This document shows, one piece after another, positions 38,901-50,900 of a stretch of 64,000 nt of DNA (its first letter is position 1; each line of letters begins with the position of its first letter). Position numbers and translations under genes: made by a program. The DNA is taken from NCBI GenBank assembly GCA_036583965.1, contig JAZBQD010000030.1, positions 89,387,300-89,451,299 on the forward strand. Reading direction: 5' to 3'. This DNA is from Prunella strophiata (Eukaryota > Chordata > Aves > Passeriformes > Prunellidae). The notes beneath the pieces are model-generated. The model was not told the DNA's origin and did no database searches. It saw only the letters and a list, made by a program, of their open reading frames with translations.

Positions 38901-41900
38901 CTTACATTTCATTCTTTGGAGCCAAGCTCACTATAAACCTGAAGGCCATTGCTCCTTCTCTTTCAAGCAGAGTTATTAAATAAATATCACAGGTAAATGT
39001 ACAGCTGTACTGTGATGAGGAAAACCTTCTTTGATTATAATTCTGGCAAATGACTTAAAACTTTCACTTCTTAACTTACCTTCTATTATTGCATTTGACA
39101 GTATGATGGACTTTATACAGTGCCCTTTGCTGCACTTAGGCTACATCCAGGGAAGGCAACCCATCACAATTTTAATGAACTTTTGTCTTTAACACTACAG
39201 AAATGAACTCTGAATTTACAAGTTAAAACTAACCAGAGAAAAGGCAGTGACACACGCACACACAGAGTTTGTTCCAACTTCCATCAGATATTGTATTGAA
39301 TAGGAATGTTATGGATAAATTAGCAACCCCCACCCTGATCGTCCTTGGATAGCTGATAGCAACAGTGACCAAAAAAAGTGACTTCTGCCAAGCTTTGTGG
39401 ATTGGAATGGACAGTTATTTGGAAAGAAAGTCAGCCTGAGTGTAACAGAAACACAGAATGACAGACAAAAAAAGAATGCAGAATACTGCCTGGGGGAAAT
39501 GAGCTATGCTTTCATAGCTTTGTGAAAATTTACATCTGTGCTGCAGTGATATAATATCTTCAAATCTGGCAGTAATGTGAGGGGGGTGTGTATGTGGCAG
39601 GCAGGGAGCTAAGGAAAGCAATACCTATTACTTATATGCCCAAAGGAAGCACATAGGTAATTGGTGCATAGATATTTCAAGAGTAGTGTACTCCCTATCA
39701 GCCTTTAAAAGCTGCTAACAACATTGATAAGTTATCAGGTTTAAAAGATGATAAGTTATCAGGTTTAAAAGATAAAACTCCTCCCACTTCAAAGGGACCT
39801 AATGGAAATGGACAAATCTACTGAAAAGAAGGGATAGATCACTTCAGTCTTCCAGTCACGCCTTCCATACAGCAGCAACATTTCTTGGATTGCACATCAG
39901 TCTCTAAACAAAGCATTGATATTCTTTAAAATAAGGAAAAGATACTCAAGTATAGAGTCCAAATGTGACAAAAATGAAAAGAAGAACAGTGTAGTGTGGT
40001 ATCAGAATTCCAACCACATTTCCCTATAGCCAGGTGACCCTGTAGTGGGCATTAAGGGCTTACTTTGTTCAGGACAGATCTGACAACAGAGGAGTTGTTT
40101 CTGAAATTATTTATAAAGTTCACATTGAAACATTTCCTTACATGCAAAGCATAAATATGGGATTAAATAAAGGAGCTGAGGAGGCGTTGAAAAAACAGAA
40201 AAGCAGCATATTCAGTATTTCACACCTCTCACCTTTCTACCGTTGTTTGATTGTCTAGCTGATCTTGATTCAGTTTGTAATCAGGATTCTCAGTAACTGG
40301 TTTTGTAATACTTCCAAGGATATCATCTCCCTGTTCTACTGCTACCCTGATGTCCTCCTACAAAACAAAACAAAACAAAAACCCCACATGCTGTAGTGGC
40401 ATGTTGTTTTTTTAAGCAGAATTCACAAAACACTGAATTGAAACAAGGATTTCAATAGCATTTGAGCAAGCACAGTTTTATTAAAAGCAGTGGCTGACAA
40501 CAGACAGTAAATTATAAATGTCAGCTTCTTCCATGTTTACCATCTTAAGACCCCAGTGTAACTGAGTTGAATTTTCATAGTAGACAGCCTTTAGTGTAGC
40601 TTTAGGCTACAAATATCTCAAAAATGTTAGATGCACAGTTCTGAAACCGCCAAATAGCTTTCATTTAATCCTTTTTGAAAGAACATTTGTTCATGCTTCA
40701 AAAGGCCATATATTTTAATATGCATGCAAATACAATCAAATTTCCTGTTGCAAACAAAACTACAAATTAAACACACCACTCTTACAAAGAAATTACTGTT
40801 TCACATACAATCCATTATGCATTTGTACATACATAAACTTAGTTTCAAGAAATGTCATTTTTCAATGCAAAAAGGATTTTTAACATCAAAAAAACCAAAT
40901 TCAAAAAGATATCGATGGTTCACATTATTACTATTAGCATTGTCCATATTTTCCATTAATATTGCTAGCTATAAATTAAAAGAGCTTAACTACAAGACAG
41001 CATCTCTACAAAAATTACATACCTTCATTTTATCCTTCTTTTCTGTGTGTGTTGCAAGAAGGGAGCTGGTTGATTGCACATCATTTGGTAATTCTGTTTC
41101 AGCCAGCTCAGTCCCAAAGGACTGAAGAATCTGAGCTGTTTGCTTAACCTTTTGGGCGAAACCTTCTATAGCCTTTTGGAATAAAAAGCATTAAAGATGT
41201 TTTGTGTTCATCACACACATATGTACAAACAAACATATAAAAAGCACACAAAATATAACTCTCAAAACAAACCCAAACAGATGGATTACAAGACTGAAAA
41301 ATGGCCAAAGTAGAATTTTGCAAGCAACAGATACCGTCACCATTAATTCCTTAATTGTATATTTTTCCTAGGCTTGTATCAGGTGTATCTTCTTCATATT
41401 TTTATAATCTGGAGTTATTTTGCAATTTGAGCTTTTTCTTTCTTGTAGCAAAACCAATAAACCTCAACACAATAACACACTGTAGTTCCTTCTCTCCAAG
41501 TGTTCAGAAAGCCACTCCCAAGTTATTACTCATATTATTTCTCTAAGATGACTAAGTACCATGGGGAACATCTTCTCACACTGAGCAAGTCCACTTGCAT
41601 CACTTGGAATCTGTTTTATAAATGACAGGGTATAAAACAGAAGGGTTCATTAAGCTGAAAAGTTGTAACAAAACCTAAGACTTACAGTGCGACGGGACAG
41701 CCATCTGTTGTGGCAGTAATCCAGGGTGCCACCAAGGTCTTCTGTTAATTGTGTCTTATCAATGTAACCCTGCAGTTCTGACACTGAGCCCAGCATTATG
41801 ATCTTCAGCAGGACAGAAAGAAAAGTGAACGTGATCAGTGGTGACAAGTCCCTTGTTAATGATTCTAAGCCCCATCCTTCAGACACCAACAGAGAAGATG

Positions 41901-44900
41901 CAGTTTTTAATATAAAAGTGAGAGATGGAACTGTTTGCTGTGGGTATAGAAACACAAACTTAACAGTTCTTTCAGGTGAAGATGATGTAAATGTAAATGA
42001 CTGAATATGGGCATGGCACCAGGCATATTAAAAAAAAATAAAGTTATGGATTATACAGCATAACACTGCCAGATTTTTTCATCTTGATGAACCATATTTG
42101 GCTATTTTTTAAAGGCAATGTTAATTTCTTGTTCATTTTTTTTCCTTGTTATCCTGAGTCTGCAGAACAGAATCAATAGTGCCTACATGGATTTGTCATG
42201 TAAGGACTGTTTCCCCAAAATAAATGAAAGATGGGGGAAATTTTCTTAAAGACCATCTTTCCCCCCCCTTGAAATTTACATCTGATAAGTACAGTAACTT
42301 TTATATAATCAGCTCATATAAGTTTCACATTTTATTTTAAAATATAAATGCTGTACACTTGCAAACAAAAGTACAATCTGTGGGTTTACTGGTGATATAA
42401 CAACAGGCATCCATTGTACATTTGCTCAAGTGACAGAAACCATAGCGTTTGTCCATGGGAAATGCATCTCCTTCAAAATTCACATACTCTTTCAAGAAAA
42501 AGCCATCATGAATTAGCTAAAATTGCTAGAACTGCCTCTAAGCATGGCTTTTGTTGGGGTTTCTTTGGTCCTCATTGGCTACCTTAAGTACTTTGACAGA
42601 TTCCTGGGAGTAAAGTGAAAACAGAGGATTACTTACAGGTACTTTCATTTTAAGCTCATCTTTGTTGAATCTGAAAGCAATGTCCGAGAGAGCTCGATGA
42701 AAAAATCCTGTTGGGCGCAGAACGAGGACTAATTGCAGGTTTCCTGGGAAAGATGCCTGCAAAGCAAGTTTAGCCTCTTATTTTCTGTGTCTCAGCTCCA
42801 GAAAATATTTTTGAACAAGGAGAAGCCCCTGATAAACCACAAACCAACTGTATCAAAGACCTCCCATAATGGGGTGACCAATCATATTGTTGCATGGCTA
42901 GTACAAAGAACTTCATTCAAAAGACATTTACTTGTGTTGGGAACAGGGATCTATTCTCTTGGAATCAATTTTTTTTTTTTTTTTTTTTTTTAGGGCTGGC
43001 TTGTACTGCTCTTCAGCTAAGATTACAACCTACCCAAGGAGGTTAATGAACAAACAGCAGTGGCTTAGTATTTTTTAACAGCAAGACTGTTCATGGTTAC
43101 TTCATCTTCTCTTTAATAGAAGATTCCAAAGAAACCTCCATCACTGTGTGAAAAGCTAACAATAAATTTCTAGTTTGTGCATATACTACCTTACCAATTG
43201 CCTACACAAGTTTTTGCCACAGAGCAGGAATTTCTCAGGCAGTAACTTAGAAATAAGCTTTAATTTGGCATGACAAAAATAAAAACCAAGCATAAAAATT
43301 CTCAGTTCTCTTTTTCCTCATCAACTTCCAACTAGCAATCTGATGGGATCCTTCCCAGTTCTACAACAGGTAGAGGGAAAACAGAAGAGAGAAGAAACAA
43401 AACAAAACAAAAAAATAGCATTAAATTATTAAAAATCAACCTCTGCTGTGGCAGAGATTTGCATATTTGGCATTTAGCCACTCTTGGAAACATTCTCCTC
43501 TATTCAGTATTTCCACTCTAGGGAGGCAGTGAAATTCAGTAAAGAAATGATCATTATAATGATTAAGTATGCAATTTTCTTCATTATACTGTTGGAAGTT
43601 ATTTCACTTTTCTAGCAAACTGGTTTACTGGAGAGAAGAAAAAAAGCCAACCAAAAAGCCCCACTGACTGAAGGAGCTGTTATGCTATGCTCTGTTCCAA
43701 GGCCTACTGGAACTGTTAGTATCTGGAAGGATGAAGAGTGATTTAATAATAATTTTGAGGTTTCCAAGGGTTACAGGCACTTAGCATTAGAAATTAAAAG
43801 CTTTTAAAGGGAAAAGTAGTTTAACACTTTTCTGGAAAATTTCATAGATCCATTGTGGTTCCCCAGATACTCAGTACACAACCAAAATTTCATTTGACTA
43901 AGGAACATTAAAGGCTTGAGCTTCTCAATCTTCCTCTACTTCAGTGATGTCCAAATTTTCTAGAAAGAACAGTGCTTCAGTTCCAAAGGTGTCTGATGGC
44001 TGGGAACAGAAACCAGGTAATTCTGAGTGCCCTCACTAGCTCCTCAGCCTTGCACTATAAAATTCACTACAAAAAGTGCAGCCTGTGATGTTACTAACCC
44101 ATAGTTATCAGAAGAAAAACTTTTCATAGAAAATTTCTGACTGTATTCAGAAGAAAAATGAAAATATTATGCTTTTCTTACTATTTTTTCTGAATTATCA
44201 TTACAAAGTAAACCCACAAATTTATTTGAGAGACCTTAAAACAATAGATAAAAAAATTCTTTAATTAAATCTCCTGGATAAGCCTTTTAGAATGACAGCT
44301 CTATTTACTTCTCTCATTCAACAGGCATGTCAATCTATTTTGTGCCTGTAACAGCAGTGTTCAATCCAACTGAGCAGTTACTTTTTACCTTTAACTTCCA
44401 AAATGTGAAGTTTATTCAGTGGCAAATACTTCAGAATAAAAATGATAAAGAGATATCTTTTAGGTAACACATTCTGAAAAAAAAAAAGGTGCCTCCTTGT
44501 GAGACATCCACCCCACCACATGATGTCCTGACCCCCTGTCTATGGCAGTGAATGTCTGCAATCCCATTTTAGCCTTAAGCAGTGGGAAGCACTGGGAAAT
44601 GCCCTGAACAGGGTGCTAGATAATCTCATTGAGGCTCCCTTTCCCCACAAAAGATAGGTCTTTCAAGGTCCTTCCCAACCCAAACTGTGATTTTATGACA
44701 TTTAGGCTATTACTGAAGCAAACAGCAGCACCCAAACAAAATCTAATAGTAAATTTTTCTGGACTGTGTATTAGGTCCTATGAAATATAGTTTAATTGCA
44801 TGATGAAATTAAGTATGGTGTTCAATTCAATGAAAACAGAGAATATGCACTGCAATTATGTTCTATCTCAATGTGTCAACCCAAAATGATGCTGTTGAAG

Positions 44901-47900
44901 TCAATACAGTCTTGGTATCACTTGAATTCCCATTCAAAACCTATCAGAAATTTCCCTTCTCTCTGAACAAAAGCTCAAATTCTAGATTACTTTGACTTTG
45001 TCTACAGTATAAACTTGTCTCCAGTAGTCTGTCTCCATTTGGTTTTGTTTTTTTCTTCAAAAAATCCATGTCTTAAAAAACGATCCTCTCCTTCCCTTGT
45101 GGCTAGGAGTAAAATCTGCAAATTAATTTTTGTGAAACAAGAAAGGGAAGTTGTGCTACAGTAAACAATGTTGGACTTGTGCCAGCTATTACAGTTTATC
45201 AAAGGTTGTATCTGCACTGCCAAAATACTACTACTTCTCCTAACATGTTTTTGCTAAAGCCCTGGTGACTTGCAGAAACAATACTATGATGTAAGAGATA
45301 CTCCACAGATGCCTGTGAACTTCATTGACCAGTCAACTTCACCCTGAACACTGGAACAAAACAAAAATCCTCTGTTTCAGTCTAGTAGCATATTTGTTTG
45401 AAGCCATTGTATGCTAACCAGACAACAAACAATGACTTCTCAACAATGCTTTGCTAAATATTATGCACCAAAAAGTATTCATGTTATGTTTAGCAGTGCT
45501 ATCAAATGAAGTGCCTTCAAGGACTGTTTTACTGAAGTCAATGAACCTTACTCAGATTTGTTAAAGGGTTTGCATGTTCAAAAATTGGATTGTTTTTTCC
45601 CCCAAAGTGTCTTTCTTTACTAGATTAATTAATATTAACAGTACCCCCAACATCTTATCTCAAATGTTGAACTTATCTGATTTAATGCCAATGCAAAAAA
45701 GACCAGGGGTCATGTTTTTCTCATATTCTCTGCAAAAATTAGAAGAGCCCAGCCCATATATGCATTCATCTCACTTGCACTTGTTTGATATTTCATGACA
45801 CTCATGGGATTAGTTTTCTATCTGCTCATCTCCACTTTCTCATCCAGTCAGGTCAGTGCCAATTCCAAAGAGAAAAAGAGGTAGATGTGCACATAGTTAT
45901 CAGCTTTAAATTAAATCTGACCAAACCAGGAATTTGTATACAGCACAGCCCCAGGATCAAAGTGTTCCAATACACTGAGATCTTTGTTGCCCTACAAGTA
46001 TCCTGAACATAGAATGTGGGGAAGAACCTTTTCTGGCTGGACAAATTAAGGAACAATCCTAAATTCTCCAGAAAACCAGTTAATAATTTCTCAGGAGTAG
46101 GTTAACCTGGCTGCTTCTCAGGGATGGGGAGACTTTCACTGCATGTCCCAGGTTTCTGGAAAGGGGAAAATGTATAGTCTGAACCAGCTGAGTTCTGGGC
46201 AAAATGTAAAATCAAATTACCATAGAATCAAAGAATAGATTGGATTGGAAAGGATCTTAAAGATCACCTATTTCTAACCCCCCACCAGGGCAGGAACACC
46301 TCCCTACTAGACCAGGTTCTCAGGTCCTCATCCAACCTTGTCTTGAACACTTCCAGGACTGGGGCATCCACAACTTCCTGGGCAACCTGTTCCAGTGCCC
46401 CACTACCCTTACAGTAAAGCATTTCTTCCTAACATGTAATGTAAGTCTCTCCTCATTCAGTTTAAAACAACTTCCCCTTGTCCTATCACTGTCTGCCTGT
46501 GTAAAGTCACTCTCCCTCTATTTTATAAGCCCCTTTTAAATACCAAAAAGCTGCAGTGAGGTCTGGCCCAGAGCCTTCTCTTCTGAACCACCTCAGTTCT
46601 CTCAGCCTGTTCTCATAGGAGAGATGCTCCAGACCTCTGATCACCTTTGTGGCCTGCTCTGGACCACATGTTAGGTGCACATAATCCTAACTATCATTTT
46701 TCTCCACAGAAATTACTGGCAGAGAGGCTGTGTGTACCACCAGAACTGACCCTGAAGTTAAGCCAGCTTGCAGAAATATGGTGTATAATATGTGAGCCAT
46801 CAAAGAGCTAACTCTTGACTCAGTTTTAGTAGTTCTGTCTCAAAATATTTGGAACAACACTAATTTTCATTTTATGAACAGCTTCAAAATACCCACATTA
46901 CCAAACTCTGTGGTGGTGTTTTCCTTTCTGCACTTACTAGTGTGCCATAAGCCACAGAGCACTTCTTTCCAAAATACTTCTGTATATAAAGGGCCTAGTA
47001 AGTACTTGCTTACCTATTTAAGACTGTTTATTCCTGGATAGAATGAACAAGTGCCTTACACATAATTCTTGTCACGAAAGAATCTTGAATTAAATCAGCT
47101 CATAAAGAGAGCAGCTTGAAATCTAGTTTTAAAAACATAGGACTGTTTTGCATTAGATCTAAGTTTAATGCTTGTAACATTATGATCCTGCTTTCTGAGT
47201 TTAAGTGACTCACTTCTCTGTTTTTACATATTCAACAAATACATAAAATAAAGAAAAATGGCTAACTACACAAGGATAACTGCAAAAGTGCCTGCATGTG
47301 AAGTAATCTCAAAACATCCAAAGCAATCAGACAAAATCATACTGATCTCAAAATGAACTTACTCATTTATCATTTACTGTACTCATTCATAACAATAGCC
47401 ACAAAATTAATACAAATACTGTTCCAGCTTCATCATACTGCCAAGTTCTAGTCTTAAATCCAAGCAAAATGAGAAACATGACCAGGGTTGAAAGAAGAGC
47501 AGTGTTTTCAAACTTAAGCCATACAAAGTGTGAAGTGTCATTATACTTTTCAGGACATGATACAAAGAGCTAACTAGAAATTGGGCTAATGGGAAATACC
47601 TACCTCATATAAATATAGAACAGTGCCTTTCATGGGACACCCTTCAAAAACTGTATCTTTTCTACATCAAGAACTCACTAAGAAACTCAACATCCCTACA
47701 AACAAGGTGACAGAACTCAAAGTTGGATTACTGCAATTCAGCATTTCTCACCTTGGATATCAAACCAGTAAGATTCCAGATGGCACAAAAATGGGACTGC
47801 CTGACTCCTGCAAGGTTTAGGCTGGTATTACAAAATCAAAAAATCAATTAGGTTGGAAAAGACCTCCACAAGCATCGAGTCCAACCTAAGCATTCTGGTG

Positions 47901-50900
47901 TGCTGAGTCCATTGGCTTCTGGTTTCTTCCTGCCAGCCAGTGGTCTTGGCCCTGATCTTCAAAGAAATTAATGGGCTAAGCCACTGCTACAGTGAAGACT
48001 GCATTTTGATTTATGAACAGCTAAGAAAAGCAGTGCTCTGGACAAGGCAGTCCAAAACAGAAGGCATGAAATCTGCATGCAGCGCATCCTTAATTAGCGG
48101 TGGCAAATCACAAAGCAAACTTCTTCTCCAGGAGGCAGAATAAAACCCACCTCTTGTCACATTTAGAAAGGGCTGCAACTGGATAAAAATTGGATTTGTA
48201 ACTGGATAAAAATTCCTCACCAACAAAAGCACCAACCTCCATCCTAACTGCTTACTCAAGAGCAGTGGCCCAGAGGTATCTTACTCCCTACACACCAAGG
48301 CAGTTTATTTTCCCTGGCCTTCAGTATGAGGTTGATGAATGGCTATGATAAAACTTTTAATGATGTGGAGTGCAGCTTTTTGTTTGTCTAAAAGAGTGAG
48401 TTCACACTGCAACCTTTCCCTCTAATGGAGGAAGACAGTGACAGGACAACAAGAGACTAATACAATGTAATGACACAGACTTAATTTTTTAAAGAACTGT
48501 GAAGAGAGTAGTGTGAAGTCCTAGAACTCATTAATCAGTAAAAAGCCTTGCTCCTACAACTGTGGATTGACTATTGCTTGTTTGGGTATGATAACATTAG
48601 CAGAGAAAAAAAAAAACAAAACCCAGTTTAAAAAAAGAGTAATTTTTGACTGCATGGAAAGGACAAGTGGATCAATTTGTCTGGCATTTGTTATTCACCT
48701 AGCTTCAGCTGAGACAATACAGAACTGCTTTACCAGCCAGCATGGCTGCTCCTCCTTGCACACTTATCCATGAGACTATGCAATTGCCCAGCACCAGGAG
48801 CTAAAAGGTTCAGCAAGGTCTTGCATGTCTCTTTATACTCTGAATACTGTGTTTAACTGAAAACAGGATATTCTAATACAAATTTAGAAGAATCGCTGCA
48901 GGTGACAGCAAAAATTTGAAAAAAAAATTTATCCTCAAACAACAATGTAATACAAGTGAACAATTTGCAACTACTACCTTCAGTATTTTGCTTGTAAGAG
49001 CTTTCAGAGTCTACTGTCTCTCTAACACCTGACAATTTGCTATCAAGACTTCACACTCAACATTAAACTTGGTTCCTGGAATCTCTACCAGAATTTCACC
49101 TCTCAGCCTGACTATCCCAGTAGACCAGATTCTTCCCATGCTAGTAACTTCATTTCAGCTAAATCAGGTGAGAAATAAAAAGAATAATGTTGTTTGCAGT
49201 GTCTCTTAAGCCACAGAGTCTGCACGTCTTGTGCTTGCTAACAACAACATCCTGGGCTGCCTGCCCATTGCAATTTCATCAAGTAGAATAAAACAATAGC
49301 AAAGTCTGCATGCCTGGGCATGTTCTTGCCACAATCTCTGTCACATCCCTGGAAAAGAAGTGCCATATTTCAGCCCAGGTCTCTGGCTTTGCTCTCAGTC
49401 CCACTGCACTGCATGTGCTGCAGCAGCAGTCACCCTGGGCAAGTGGTGCAGTCACTGGCCTTCCACTATGCCTGCAAAAATAGGTTAACCTCATCTCCAG
49501 AGTCTTGACTGCAACAGCCTTTAAATATCAGCATGAAATACAGATTCAGCTCATCATTGCTCATTTTCTGCCCCAGGAAAAATAAAGTACCCCTAACAAC
49601 AAAGAAGGAAAAATGAAGCTTAAACATTTTTAATAATATATTTTCCACAGTAATTTCAGCCTGAAACAAAACATTTTGTTAGATTTGTTTCAAAACATAC
49701 TTCCAATACTCACTAGTATAAACCAAATGTGTATGAAGAGTCTTGAAAATAACAAGAAATAAGAATAACAAATACATGCTAGTGTGAATTTCTGTTTAAC
49801 AGCTGCTCAGTGCTTACAAATACACGTCCTACAGTTGCCAGGGTATTAGTGATGGGCAGATGCTCCAGCCAGGACATTCCTGTCAGGCAGTGCTCCAGCC
49901 ACAGCACCCTATGCTGGCATTTCTGATTTCACAAATCAAGAGGGTCAACTCCCTCAGGATGATTAGAGAAAAACAGGTAAGATGGCAGAAATGACAACAA
50001 ATAAATCAACAGCCAAAACTCTCTTCTCAAATAACATGAGACTCCTATGCTCACACACAGCAATAACCTTCAGCAATAAAAAAAAAAAAAAAAACAAAAA
50101 CAAAACAAAACAAAACAAACCAACAAAAAAAAAAAAAACCCCCACAAAAAACCAAAATAAAACAAAATGGGAAATGGCTTCAAATTGAAAGAAGATAGGT
50201 TTAGATGGGACAGTAGGAAGAAATTATTTACTGTGGGGGTGGGCAAGGCACTAAAATAGTTACTCAGAGAAGCTGGGAATTTGCTATCCCTGGAAGTGTT
50301 CAAGGCCAGGCTTGGATGGGGCTTTGAGCCACCTTATCTACTGAAAGGTGTCCCTACCCTTGGCAGGGGGGTTGGAACCAGATGATCTTTAAGGTCCCTT
50401 CCAATCCAAACCATTCTGTGACTGTGATTGAAACTGCCAGAGCCATCAGGCTTTCAGACATCGAGTACAGTCTGGAGAGCCCAAACAACTCAGATGCTTC
50501 ATAACCACCAAAAGACAATTCTGAGTGTTAGGAAACCAAACAAGTGGAAGTCTCCAATTACCCTTGAGCCATTCAAAAGAAATCTTTGTCTATCAATAGG
50601 ACCTCACTAATTTGGCACAATATACATATCCTCTATATTTGGCTTTGTTTTTTTTGCTAAACAGACAGCTGAAATGCATTAGATTTTATTTATATCAAAT
50701 ACTACAGAAAAGATATGATGGATAAGAGCAAACAATTTTTCACGACATCTTTTGGAGTAGGAACACAAAATTTTCAAGTGTTCAGGGCTGATGTGACTAT
50801 TGCTGAAGCCCAACAGGAGGACTGCTATAAATATATATACATGGGTACAATTCAAAGCCAACACTGTTGCTGTTCAATAGAGAAGCAGATACTAAAAAAT

